Assembly (NCBI GenBank): GCA_016929335.1
Contig: JAFGIY010000237.1
Coordinates: forward strand, 1-64,000
DNA length: 64,000 nucleotides
Reading direction: 5' to 3'
Origin: Acidobacteriota bacterium
Lineage (GTDB): Bacteria > Acidobacteriota > UBA6911
The notes below the pieces were generated by a model. The model made no database searches and was not told the DNA's origin. It saw only the letters and a list, made by a program, of their open reading frames with translations. Position 1 is the first letter of the stretch. Each line of letters starts with the position of its first letter. The position numbers and the translations under genes were made by a program. Shown here piece after piece: positions 46,000 through 54,221 of the stretch.

Positions 46000-46028
46000 T
46001 TGTATATCAAGAGGCTGCAGTATATAAT
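46000..46028 (+). promoter_or_regulatory. Candidate promoter for tsaB-rimI
   Basis: TTGTAT, a 17-base spacer and a perfect TATAAT, 21 bases before the tsaB ATG at 46050. The -35 matches consensus at only half its positions. Nothing else recognisable is seen in the mutS-tsaB divergent gap. Confidence 0.5.
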
Positions 46029-46049
46029 GCGGTTCCTGCTATTGTCAAT

Positions 46050-46751
46050 ATGATGCCCCATAGACCAGATCCACGAATACTGGCTTTTGATACTTCAAGC
46101 GTGCGAGGGAGTATCGCATTACTGGAGGGAGATGAACCGTGCGGTGAGGTAAGGCTGCATTCACTTCAAACCCATTCGACCAATCTTCTTAGCTCAATCG
46201 ACTTTCTGCTCAGCAACTCAGGCTGGACGCTCAAGGATCTGAATCTTATCGCCGTGGGAAATGGGCCCGGTTCCTTCACGGGAATACGGATAGGTATTGC
46301 AACCGCTCTTGGATTTTCGCGCTCGCTTTCCATTCCATTCGCCGGAATATCGGGATTAGATGCTTTGGCGCACCAGGTATCTTATCTTGAAGGACGGATT
46401 GGGGTCATCCTGAATGCGCACAGGTCACAAGCCTTTTATGCCGAATATGTTGGAGAAAAGGGGCGAATCCGCAAAAGTCAAAAATCGCAGCTTATTGATA
46501 TTTCTGCTCTTGAACATCACCTCCGCGACAGGCATTTATATCTAGTCGGAGATACAGATTTATGCCGATTGGATGGATCGAAAGCTGTGTCTCCTGCATG
46601 GCCGCGTCTCGTTTCGACAGATCTATTCCTGGCGGTTGGAATAGGCCGGTTAGCTTTGGCGAACAAACGGAAATGGCGTTCGAGTGATTCCGTTATATCC
46701 GAACCAACATACATAAGGCCTCCGGATGCCCTCAAAAAGAAGAAACATTGA
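46050..46751 (+). CDS. tsaB: tRNA N6-threonylcarbamoyladenosine protein TsaB
   Basis: A 233-residue ASKHA-fold scaffold for the TsaBDE complex that makes t6A37 in ANN-decoding tRNAs. The N-terminus ILAFDTSSVRGSIALLEGDE and LNLIAVGNGPGSFTGIRIGIA match TsaB. The C-terminal half is divergent, as is usual. Two in-frame ATGs (46050 and 46053) open it. rimI begins one base after its stop, a common pairing. Confidence 0.93.
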   Translation: MMPHRPDPRILAFDTSSVRGSIALLEGDEPCGEVRLHSLQTHSTNLLSSIDFLLSNSGWTLKDLNLIAVGNGPGSFTGIRIGIATALGFSRSLSIPFAGISGLDALAHQVSYLEGRIGVILNAHRSQAFYAEYVGEKGRIRKSQKSQLIDISALEHHLRDRHLYLVGDTDLCRLDGSKAVSPAWPRLVSTDLFLAVGIGRLALANKRKWRSSDSVISEPTYIRPPDALKKKKH

Positions 46752-46752
46752 G

Positions 46753-47217
46753 ATGGTTTCAAATTGCTATCTTGCCCGTCTCACAGTGGAAGACGTTACC
46801 CTGTTGCAGCCGCTGGAAGAGCAGATTCAACTGGCTTTTTGGGGGCTGGAAAACTATCGGCGCTTCCTGGAGGAGTTCCCCGAATACTTCGGTTCCAAAG
46901 CCGTTATGATTACGGAAGCCGGCGAAACAAGGCTGATCGGCTTCTTCCTGGCGCGGTCTATTTATGACAATCTGGAAATCCTGAAGCTCGGCGTTTTCCC
47001 CGAATGCCAGCGGCAGGGAATCGGCACGAGTCTAATGGAATCGGCTTACGCAGAAGGTCTGCGCCGGGGATGCAATCGCTGTTTTCTCGAAGTCCGCAAA
47101 TCCAACCAAAGCGCCATTCAATTTTACTACAATCACAGTTTCCGGATTGCGGGTACACGGGTTGATTACTATACAGACCCGATCGAAGATGCCTGGATAA
47201 TGGAAAAGACGCTGTAA
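46753..47217 (+). CDS. rimI: Ribosomal-protein-alanine N-acetyltransferase-like (RimI)
   Basis: A 154-residue GNAT acetyltransferase, RimI family, which acetylates the N-terminal alanine of ribosomal protein S18. The acetyl-CoA loop is GVFPECQRQGIGTSLMESA, followed by FLEVRKSNQSAIQFYYNHSFRIAGTR-type motifs. Start options are ATG at 46726, overlapping tsaB, or ATG at 46753; the latter gives the usual length. Pairing with tsaB is frequent and supports RimI over other GNATs. Confidence 0.88.
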   Translation: MVSNCYLARLTVEDVTLLQPLEEQIQLAFWGLENYRRFLEEFPEYFGSKAVMITEAGETRLIGFFLARSIYDNLEILKLGVFPECQRQGIGTSLMESAYAEGLRRGCNRCFLEVRKSNQSAIQFYYNHSFRIAGTRVDYYTDPIEDAWIMEKTL

Positions 47218-47422
47218 TTTCCGGCAATCCAGTTCCACAGAGGCGATTTTTAAATCCCTTGAACGCGCAATCATATACTCCGGTTTCCAAAAAGCAGTCG
47301 AATACGAAGCGGATCACGGCCGCGAGCCTTTTTGGCTATGGATTGGATTTCTTTTGCTTTAGAGTATGGAATCCACGAGTGGAATAGAGTCTATTAGCCT
47401 ACTAAAAGATGCTGAAAAAGCT

Positions 47423-47450
47423 TTGGACGCGATGGCAATTTGACTAGAAT
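47423..47450 (+). promoter_or_regulatory. Candidate promoter for the solute-binding lipoprotein
   Basis: TTGGAC, a 16-base spacer and TAGAAT, about 60 bases before the TTG start at 47511. The rest of the 47218-47510 gap shows only a weak, short-stem hairpin. Confidence 0.45.
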
Positions 47451-47497
47451 ACCCATTGTCATGTCAGGTTTGGGTTGTTGAGCTCTTATTTCCCTCC

Positions 47498-47504
47498 AAG
47501 GAGG
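47498..47504 (+). promoter_or_regulatory. Strong ribosome-binding site before a TTG start
   Basis: AAGGAGG lies six bases before the TTG at 47511. It overrules the in-frame start at 47475 and puts the signal peptide of the lipoprotein at the N-terminus. Confidence 0.8.
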
Positions 47505-47510
47505 TTCGAC

Positions 47511-48647
47511 TTGAGACTTGTAAAATATATCCTGGTTGTAATGGGTCTGATGCTTGCGGCAGCAGCCTGCGGCACAAAAGAAAAGTCCGTTCCCAGCGCA
47601 GCAGAAAGCATGGAAAAGAATAAATTGGTTCGCATTATCACGGATGCCGTGAATGCGCCTTTCGAATTTGGAGCCGGCACCGGCGTCCAGGGATTCGATG
47701 TTGATCTTGGAAATGAAATAGGGAAGGATCTCGGGATTGAAGTTAAATGGGTAAAGGCTTCGGGCTATGAGCACTTGTACGAATTGGTGAAAAATGGGGA
47801 GGCGGAGATCCTGATTTCCGCTATCGCAATCGATCCCAAAAAGGAGGAGGAATTCGCATTCTCAACACCATATTATGACAGTGGAGATGTGATCGCTCAT
47901 CAGCGGACCAAGTTTGACATTAAAGATTTTTCCAGCCTTTCAGGGAAAAAGGTCGGGGTTGCTACGGGACGTCCGGCCGACGCTTTTATGGCCAGTCAGA
48001 CGGCAAGCGGAGTCGTAATCAGCAAATACAGCACGATGGATGATGCTTTGGGCGCTCTGAACAGGGCTGAGATAGAGGCGGTGGTCGGAGATGAGCCGCT
48101 TATTACATACAGCAGCTTTAAAAGCTATCCGAACACAACCACGCTACCCCTGTTAATCAACAAATACAAATATGCGGTTGTTGTGCGCAAGAATGAAAGC
48201 GAGCTTCTGGCCAAGATTAACGCAACGATAGATCGGCTGAAATCTGCCGGGGAATTGAAGAAATTGGATGAAAAATGGTTCGGCAATGTACGACAGGATG
48301 CCGGCGACCAGCGGCAGAAGGACCTTGAGGTGGAAAGGCTCAAAAAGGCTCCCAAATCCATCAGCGTTACCATTCATAGAATAAGCGGCGCGTTCAGCAT
48401 GGATCGTCTCGATGGATTTGTTTTGGTGCTGGAAGGCCAGGACGGCAGATATCAATCCACTCCGATTCTTACGGATGGAAATAAGGGAAACTGCAGATTC
48501 ACGCAACCTGTTCCGCCGGGCGAGTACAGACTGGCCATGAGCATTTTCAAGATGGTTACCAAGGTTACCGTACCTGATCTTCCGAAGGCATCCCTGGCAA
48601 TGGAAATGAAGGTATCCTCCGGAGGCATTGCCATTACTCTCAAATAG
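47511..48647 (+). CDS. Family 3 solute-binding lipoprotein with an extra C-terminal domain
   Basis: A 378-residue lipoprotein starting at TTG. The signal MRLVKYILVVMGLMLAAAAC ends in a lipobox cysteine. A family 3 (SBP_bac_3) binding domain covers ~35-270, with FEFGAGTGVQGFDVDLGNEI, the SAIAIDPKKEEEFAFSTPYY block and LDEKWFG at the end. A further ~90 residues (from about RISGAFSMDRLDG to the C-terminus) look like a beta-sandwich and are not part of the normal fold. No permease or ATPase gene is adjacent. Amino-acid-like ligands are typical, but a sensory or other role is possible. Confidence 0.85.
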   Translation: MRLVKYILVVMGLMLAAAACGTKEKSVPSAAESMEKNKLVRIITDAVNAPFEFGAGTGVQGFDVDLGNEIGKDLGIEVKWVKASGYEHLYELVKNGEAEILISAIAIDPKKEEEFAFSTPYYDSGDVIAHQRTKFDIKDFSSLSGKKVGVATGRPADAFMASQTASGVVISKYSTMDDALGALNRAEIEAVVGDEPLITYSSFKSYPNTTTLPLLINKYKYAVVVRKNESELLAKINATIDRLKSAGELKKLDEKWFGNVRQDAGDQRQKDLEVERLKKAPKSISVTIHRISGAFSMDRLDGFVLVLEGQDGRYQSTPILTDGNKGNCRFTQPVPPGEYRLAMSIFKMVTKVTVPDLPKASLAMEMKVSSGGIAITLK

Positions 48648-48693
48648 AAAGGAAACGGTACCCGGAAATTAGTCAACCGATAAAGGTCTCAAC

Positions 48694-49866
48694 ATGATAA
48701 AGCATCCCATTCGTCTCTTAGTCATTGTTGCCCTATTGTCGAGCGCAATTACCTTTATGGCGCTGCAATGGGATCTCATTCCCGGGTACAACCGGAAGGA
48801 GGCGCCCGAACCGGCCTTTGCATCGGGCCCTGAAGTGCAGCCTCCTTTAACCGGAGATGAAGAAATCAACGTTCGCGTCTACAAAAAGGTGAGTCCCGGC
48901 GTTGTAAACATCACCGCAACTGTTGTGGAATATGATTGGTTTTTATCTCCTTATGAGACTCCTGCCGGGACCGGAAGCGGTTGCGTTTTGGACATGGATG
49001 GCAACATCCTGACGAACCATCATGTGGTCGAGTCGGCGGATAGCCTTGAAGTTACGTTCCCCGATCAAACGAAATATCATGCCAAAATGGTCGGATTCGA
49101 CGTGCAAAATGACCTTGCGGTTATACGCGTGGAAGGCGCTCCCAAGGATCGGCTGCATCCAATCGGGCTTGGTGATTCCGGAGCGCTGAACGTTGGACAA
49201 AAAGTCCTTGCAATCGGTAATCCCCTGGGATTGCAAAATACTCTTACCGTAGGCATTATCAGTTCTCTTGGCCGAAGGATCCAAACCGGAAACGGTAATC
49301 TTGTAGATAATGTTATTCAAACAGATGCCGCCATTAATCCCGGCAATTCGGGAGGGCCTCTTCTGAATACTGCAGGGGAGATGGTTGGAATCAACACCCT
49401 TATTTTTTCCATAAGGGGCGGAGGGAATATTGGGATCGGCTTTGCTATTCCGGTCAATACCATTCGCCGCGTAGCAACTCAGCTGATCCAGCATGGACAG
49501 GTTCTAAGGCCATGGTTTGGAGTGGAATCCTATTCGATAAATGAAGGCCTCGCATCCGCGCTGGATCTTCCGGTAAAGAATGGAATCATGATCTATCGAG
49601 TTTATCGCGGCAGTTCCGCTGAGGGAGCCGGAATTCGTGGGTACGATCGGATCGTAATTTTATATAATCGGCGATTTCCGATCGGCGGCGATATTCTCAC
49701 TGAGGTTGACGGCAAGGCCGTGAATACGCCTGAGGAGTTGATCCTTGCTCTTGAATCGAAACGCGCGGGCGATGTCGTAAATGTGACTCTCTACCGCGGC
49801 AAATCGAAAATTCAGAAATCCGTAACCCTTGTGGAATCCCCGCGCCGGCGCGCTTTAAGCTTCTAG
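48694..49866 (+). CDS. HtrA/DegP-type serine protease
   Basis: A 390-residue protease/chaperone for envelope protein quality. An N-terminal membrane anchor (LLVIVALLSSAITFMAL) is followed by the trypsin-like domain with His110 (LTNHHVV), Asp140 (QNDLAVIRV) and Ser219 (GNSGGPLL). One C-terminal PDZ domain (~285-385) has the GGDILTEVDGKAVNTPEELI pattern. A DegS-like anchored architecture, but the fold alone does not tell DegS from other HtrA proteins. It lies 46 bases after the solute-binding lipoprotein gene. Confidence 0.93.
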   Translation: MIKHPIRLLVIVALLSSAITFMALQWDLIPGYNRKEAPEPAFASGPEVQPPLTGDEEINVRVYKKVSPGVVNITATVVEYDWFLSPYETPAGTGSGCVLDMDGNILTNHHVVESADSLEVTFPDQTKYHAKMVGFDVQNDLAVIRVEGAPKDRLHPIGLGDSGALNVGQKVLAIGNPLGLQNTLTVGIISSLGRRIQTGNGNLVDNVIQTDAAINPGNSGGPLLNTAGEMVGINTLIFSIRGGGNIGIGFAIPVNTIRRVATQLIQHGQVLRPWFGVESYSINEGLASALDLPVKNGIMIYRVYRGSSAEGAGIRGYDRIVILYNRRFPIGGDILTEVDGKAVNTPEELILALESKRAGDVVNVTLYRGKSKIQKSVTLVESPRRRALSF

Positions 49867-49872
49867 CGGCGC

Positions 49873-49878
49873 AAGAGG
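49873..49878 (+). promoter_or_regulatory. Shine-Dalgarno match before a possible ATT start
   Basis: AAGAGG, a seven-base spacer, then ATT at 49886. It supports starting the MBL-fold hydrolase at 49886, before its signal peptide, rather than at the TTG at 49928. Confidence 0.4.
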
Positions 49879-49885
49879 TCCGACA

Positions 49886-50965
49886 ATTAGTCTGTTTGCA
49901 CATAAATTCACATTATCCATTCTCATATTGGCAGCAGAAGTGTGCATCCTGGTTGTCTCCGGCTTTGCAGGAGACGATACCGAATTAACCAAACTCGACG
50001 AAAATGTTTATGCAAGAATCGCAAGCCCGGACGGAAACGCTGTCGGAAATTCAGGCGTCGTTATCCTCGATCGATCGGTTCTGGTATTCGATACCCATTT
50101 TACGCCGGAAGCGGGAGCCGCTCTTCGGGACGCCATAAGTGCTGTTACCTCAAAACCCGTGCGTTATGTCGTCAACAGTCACTGGCATGCGGATCATACT
50201 CACGGCAACCAGGAATTCGAGAATGCACATCTGATCGCCAGCGCTGATGCCCGGCGTGACGTGATACAGCTTGATTTGCCCTCCTTAAATCGAACAATAA
50301 AAATATCCCGGTCTCAAATGAAGGAGCTGAACCAGGAACTGTCAAAAACATCGGATGCCGATATAAAAAGGCGTTTGAGAGATCAAATAAAGGCTCGGGA
50401 AGATTATCTGAATACCCTGTCGCGGCTGAAAATTGTGCCGCCATCCGTTACGCTGGATGACAGCCTGACACTGCAGGAGGGCGATCAGGAAGTTCAACTT
50501 CTGTTTCTTGGGAAAGGCCACACCGATGGAGACATCATCCTTTATTTGCCATCCAGAAAAATCGCCTTCCTCGGAAGTCTTTACTTCAATAAAGCCATTC
50601 CCAGCGTACAGGATGCGACACTTCTTGAATGGATAAAGACTCTTAATGCCGTGCTGCAATTGAATGCCGAGAAATTCGTGCCGGGACATGGCTCTGTGGG
50701 AAACAAGCAGGATGTCGAAGATTTTTTGGGCTACCTTCGGGAACTCAGATCCCTGGTTGAGGCTGCTATTGAACGTGGAGAAAGCCTGGAACAGGCGACA
50801 CGCGAAATCATGATGCCCGAGAAGTACTCCTCCTATCAGTTCCAGAATTTGTTCCCATCCAACGTACAGAAAATGTATTCTGAAATCAAAGCTCTGCAAC
50901 AGGATTTGACGCAGCATGAGGAACCGCCGAAAGCCGATTCCAAAGAGCCGGCGAAGGAAAAGTAA
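49886..50965 (+). CDS. Exported metallo-beta-lactamase-fold hydrolase
   Basis: A ~359-residue MBL-fold metalloenzyme. The zinc motif HWHADHTHGN (HxHxDH) is near residue 95; KGHTDGDIILY and the late PGHGSVG provide further ligands. From the ATT at 49886 the frame reads SLFAHKFTLSILILAAEVCI, a convincing signal peptide, which the TTG at 49928 would cut through. A central coiled-coil insert (~130-160, rich in Lys/Glu/Asp) separates the strands. Substrate unknown: secreted relatives include lactonases and quinoprotein-associated hydrolases. The C-terminus is a Lys/Glu-rich tail. It starts just after the protease gene. Confidence 0.85.
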   Translation: MSLFAHKFTLSILILAAEVCILVVSGFAGDDTELTKLDENVYARIASPDGNAVGNSGVVILDRSVLVFDTHFTPEAGAALRDAISAVTSKPVRYVVNSHWHADHTHGNQEFENAHLIASADARRDVIQLDLPSLNRTIKISRSQMKELNQELSKTSDADIKRRLRDQIKAREDYLNTLSRLKIVPPSVTLDDSLTLQEGDQEVQLLFLGKGHTDGDIILYLPSRKIAFLGSLYFNKAIPSVQDATLLEWIKTLNAVLQLNAEKFVPGHGSVGNKQDVEDFLGYLRELRSLVEAAIERGESLEQATREIMMPEKYSSYQFQNLFPSNVQKMYSEIKALQQDLTQHEEPPKADSKEPAKEK

Positions 50966-51031
50966 AAAAAGTCCGTTTCTGCTTCATCGAAGCATTCGGA
51001 ATTTCCTATCTTATGCTAAGCTGATTGTGTA

Positions 51032-51757
51032 ATGAGCACGGAACCGCCGTCATCAGAAATATGCCCGAATTGCAAAGGCTCCGGATGGGAACTTGCAGAG
51101 AATGGCACAGGTGTTCGCCGTTGCCGTTGTCTGGATGCCGCACGTATTGAACGGCTTCTTGCTGAAGCGCGCATTCCCAAGAGATACGAGCATTGTGACC
51201 TGGATTCATTCTTGCCTAATCATGAATCTCAGAAGAAAGCCAAGATACTTGTTCTGCGCTTTCTGGAGAAATATCCGCAGATCGATGCAGGATTGCTTTT
51301 TCTGGGCACGTGCGGTGTAGGGAAAACGCATCTGGCGGTGGCTCTTTTAAAACAAGTTATAAAAGAAAAAGGGGATGGAGGCCTGTTTTATGACTTCCGC
51401 GATCTGCTTAGAGAAATACAAGCAAGCTGGAATCCCGTTTCTCAAACCTCCGAATGGAATGTACTGAAGCCCGTGCTGGAAGCCAAAATCCTCGTTCTTG
51501 ATGAACTCGGAGCCAATAAGCCGACAGATTGGGTGCGCGATACCATTGCTCATATCATTAATTGCCGCTATAACGATAAAAGGCTGACGATATTTACCTC
51601 CAACTTTTTGGATAATCCAGCCAAGGCGGGGGAAGAGACATTGACGGATCGGATTGGCATCCGGCTGCGCTCCCGGCTTTATGAGATGTGCCGCGAGATT
51701 GAGATACACGGAGTTGACTTCCGGAAAGAGATCAAAAAGGCCACTTTCCGTTATTAA
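51032..51757 (+). CDS. DnaC/IstB-like AAA+ ATPase with N-terminal zinc-binding motif
   Basis: A 241-residue ATPase. The N-terminus has CPNCKGSG and CRCLD (~10-35), a treble-clef-like zinc site seen in DnaC/DnaI-type loaders. The AAA+ domain carries Walker A GTCGVGKTHLAVAL (~90) and Walker B ILVLDELGA (~150), then a sensor-like IFTSNFLDNP and a closing RLRSRLYEMCREIEIHG. The fold fits a helicase loader. There is no transposase or phage gene nearby, so it is not an obvious IstB. It converges with ssb, whose 3' end is 60 bases away; ssb is also a replication protein. Confidence 0.88.
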   Translation: MSTEPPSSEICPNCKGSGWELAENGTGVRRCRCLDAARIERLLAEARIPKRYEHCDLDSFLPNHESQKKAKILVLRFLEKYPQIDAGLLFLGTCGVGKTHLAVALLKQVIKEKGDGGLFYDFRDLLREIQASWNPVSQTSEWNVLKPVLEAKILVLDELGANKPTDWVRDTIAHIINCRYNDKRLTIFTSNFLDNPAKAGEETLTDRIGIRLRSRLYEMCREIEIHGVDFRKEIKKATFRY

Positions 51758-51816
51758 CCCCCGAGGCTCCAAACACGGAAATTTCTTACCAGCGCGGCTT
51801 GTGTTCTTCCCTCAAC

Positions 51817-52260
51817 TTAGAAGGGAATATCGCTGTCTGTAATGCCCGCATCGCCGAACGGTTGATCTGGTTCCAAGGAAGCTCGTGCGGAGGGCTCCAT
51901 GGGTTGAACTCCTGCTTCTGCGCCTTGCGGACGGCTTCCCAACAGCACCATTTGCGTCGCGATAACCTCAGTGGTACGGCGCTTGTTCCCGTCCCGATCA
52001 TTCCATTCGCGGCTCCGGATACGGCCTTCAACATAAACCTGACGGCCTTTGGAAAGAAACCTTTTCGCCAAATCGGCCAATCGATTCCAGGCGACAATAG
52101 TGTGCCATTCCGTATGTTCCTGACGGCTTCCGTTCTTGTCCGTCCAGCTTTCGCTAGTCGCCAGACTAAAGGTCGCTACAGGGGCTCCGTCGGGAGTGTA
52201 TCGGACCTCCGGATCTCTGCCAAGATGTCCAATGAGCATAATTTTATTCAGTGAACTCAT
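51817..52260 (-). CDS. ssb: Single-stranded DNA-binding protein
   Basis: A 147-residue OB-fold protein. The N-terminal domain begins MSSLNKIMLIGHLGRDPEVR and includes SESWTDKNGSRQEHTEWHTIV and LSKGRQVYVEGRIRSREW. A glutamine/proline-rich linker follows and the C-terminal tip is DSDIPF, the usual docking tail for repair partners. AGAGGGGGAA lies just before the ATG. It is the last gene downstream of the Tol-Pal cluster, 29 bases after cpoB. Confidence 0.97.
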   Translation of the reverse strand: MSSLNKIMLIGHLGRDPEVRYTPDGAPVATFSLATSESWTDKNGSRQEHTEWHTIVAWNRLADLAKRFLSKGRQVYVEGRIRSREWNDRDGNKRRTTEVIATQMVLLGSRPQGAEAGVQPMEPSARASLEPDQPFGDAGITDSDIPF

Positions 52261-52289
52261 CGCATTCCCCCTCTTTCAAAATGCTCAAA

Positions 52290-53126
52290 TCAGCGCGACT
52301 TGCGCGGTGCTGTCTTTGATGGAGTTGTTGTTTTTATGCCAAGTCTTTGAAGCTCGGATTTTGCCTTGGCAGCTTCGGGCGTCGCCGGGAAATCCTGGAT
52401 AACGGCCCGGAAATCAGCTATGGCATTCGCTTTTTCCTGCATAGCCAATTCAATAATTGCCCGCTTATAGAGTGCGGTGGCGACGCTGTCCGTACCGGGA
52501 TAGTCATTGATCACTCTGGTAAAGGCGGATATTGCCTCGGATGGTCGGTTTTGCCGGCTATGAGCTTCTCCTATATAACAAAGCGCCTCTGCCGCCCGAT
52601 CTCCGCCAGGATAATTGTCGACATATGCGCTGAATCCCTGGATCGCAAGGTCGAAATTTTCCTGCACAAAGTCTCGCAAAGCCTGGCTATGCATCGCTTC
52701 CGGAGACATGCTCGACGCCGCAGCACGTTCTTCATTAAGCGCCTGATACTGAACTTTCAGCTCGCTCAACTGCTGCGCTAGAGCGGAGATTCGCGTCGCA
52801 GAATCATCGACCTTTGTCGAAAGAGCTCGAATTTCCCGAAGCACCTCGCTATCCGCGGATTGTGCCCCGGACGTCTGACTCTCGAGAATTGAAGCAAGTT
52901 GCTTCAATGCAAGCTGGGAATTGGACGTTTCATCCTTGAGTTGTACCACGAGCGTTTTCAGCCCATCGATCTTTTCGCTTACGGACTTTGAAAATTCGCG
53001 GAACTGGTTCTGCAACGCAAGGACGTCATTCTGAAGTCGCACAAGTTCTTCTTTTGTGCCGGCCTGCGCCGACGACAATCCCGTGAAAAGAATGATCAGG
53101 AGGCAGTAGTAGAATCTGATTCTCAT
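52290..53126 (-). CDS. cpoB: Tol-Pal system protein CpoB (YbgF)
   Basis: A 278-residue exported protein. A signal peptide (FYYCLLIILFTGLSSAQAG) is followed by a long coiled coil (~30-130) and a C-terminal TPR domain (~150-265) with three YbgF-type repeats (NFDLAIQGFSAYVDNYPGGD and successors). In E. coli it coordinates peptidoglycan synthesis with outer-membrane constriction at division. It follows pal after a 190-base gap, in which I see no clear terminator or promoter. Confidence 0.92.
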   Translation of the reverse strand: MRIRFYYCLLIILFTGLSSAQAGTKEELVRLQNDVLALQNQFREFSKSVSEKIDGLKTLVVQLKDETSNSQLALKQLASILESQTSGAQSADSEVLREIRALSTKVDDSATRISALAQQLSELKVQYQALNEERAAASSMSPEAMHSQALRDFVQENFDLAIQGFSAYVDNYPGGDRAAEALCYIGEAHSRQNRPSEAISAFTRVINDYPGTDSVATALYKRAIIELAMQEKANAIADFRAVIQDFPATPEAAKAKSELQRLGIKTTTPSKTAPRKSR

Positions 53127-53316
53127 GAATTCTCTCCTATCGGCTTCAGCCGTATTATTTCACAGGCATCCTAGGGCTTCAACGGAAGAGCTATTAAAGG
53201 AAAAGCGGTCAAAGGATCATTGCACACTCATAATCTGCCTGCTGCGTAATGGCAATTCCCCAGGCTAAAAAGGAGAATTCCGCTGCTCATGTGCGCTCTG
53301 AGCTGGAAGATCCGGC

Positions 53317-54087
53317 TTAGCGCATCACTATGTGGGCGCGCCGATTGAGTTGCCAGCATTCTTCGTTAGAGTCTTCGCAAAACGGTCTTTCCTCGCCGAA
53401 AGAGACTGTATCAATACGGCCGGCGCTGATGCCGAGGGATACAAGGAAGTCTTTGGCTGCATTTGCACGCATGTCTCCGAGAGCGAGATTATATTTTTCG
53501 GATCCGCGCTCGTCGCAATGACCTTCAATCGTTATGCGTATTCCGGGGCGTTCGGCAAGTGCGCGCGCATTGCTTTGCATTGCCTGCCGTGCATCCTCTC
53601 GCAGAAAATATTGGTCATAGTCGAAAAAGATATCCTTGATATTCGCTTCGAAAAACGCGGTATCCGCAATGGCAGGCAGCGGCGGAATAATCGCAGCCGG
53701 GGCTGTCACCGTCACTCTTGCTTCAGCTACTGCAGTGCCGCCCGTGCCCTTGGCCCTTGCCGAATAGGTAGTGGATACCGCCGGACTGAGAGTACGACTG
53801 CCGGAGGCTTCCACCGTTCCAATGCCGTTATCGATCGTTACGGTGCCGGCATTTGTTGAACTCCAGGATAATCTGGCGGTTTGCCCCTTTTCGATTGCGG
53901 AGGGTGATACGGTGAGAGAAATGGTCGGCGGCGGAGAAGGCGGAGTATCCGGCGATTCCGACGGCTCCTCGACTCTTGCAGAAGCGGGAGTCGTCGGAGT
54001 CGGCTTCTTCGCACAACCGGTTGCCGAAACCAGCAAAGCCAATATGATGACTGCTGCAGCAGCGAGCACGTAAGATGATCTAGTCAT
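53317..54087 (-). CDS. pal: Peptidoglycan-associated lipoprotein Pal with an Ig-like domain
   Basis: A 256-residue outer-membrane lipoprotein. The signal (YVLAAAAVIILALLVSATGC) ends in a lipobox cysteine. A Thr/Pro-rich spacer and then a beta-sandwich Ig-like domain (~55-130; LTVSPSAIEKGQTARLSW, TTYSARAKGTGG) precede the OmpA-like domain (~150-256). The latter binds peptidoglycan through the conserved GHCDERGSEKYNLALG and RANAAKDFL. Typical Pal lacks the Ig-like insert, so this copy is longer. GGAGG is 11 bases before the ATG at 54087; other in-frame starts run to 54216. Confidence 0.93.
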   Translation of the reverse strand: MTRSSYVLAAAAVIILALLVSATGCAKKPTPTTPASARVEEPSESPDTPPSPPPTISLTVSPSAIEKGQTARLSWSSTNAGTVTIDNGIGTVEASGSRTLSPAVSTTYSARAKGTGGTAVAEARVTVTAPAAIIPPLPAIADTAFFEANIKDIFFDYDQYFLREDARQAMQSNARALAERPGIRITIEGHCDERGSEKYNLALGDMRANAAKDFLVSLGISAGRIDTVSFGEERPFCEDSNEECWQLNRRAHIVMR

Positions 54088-54221
54088 TTGTGGTATATCC
54101 TCCATATCTTGATTTTTGATGTTCGCATTAAAAGCAGCGCTCCCGAAAATATAAAAGCTATGCCTACCGCTGAGTATATCACGCTGCACAAATCCTGCTA
54201 AATATCTCCGGCGCAAAAAAA

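Noticed and set aside
53771-54073. Plus-strand frame opposite the Pal Ig-like region
   Set aside because: A shadow frame of a well-supported gene with no independent support.
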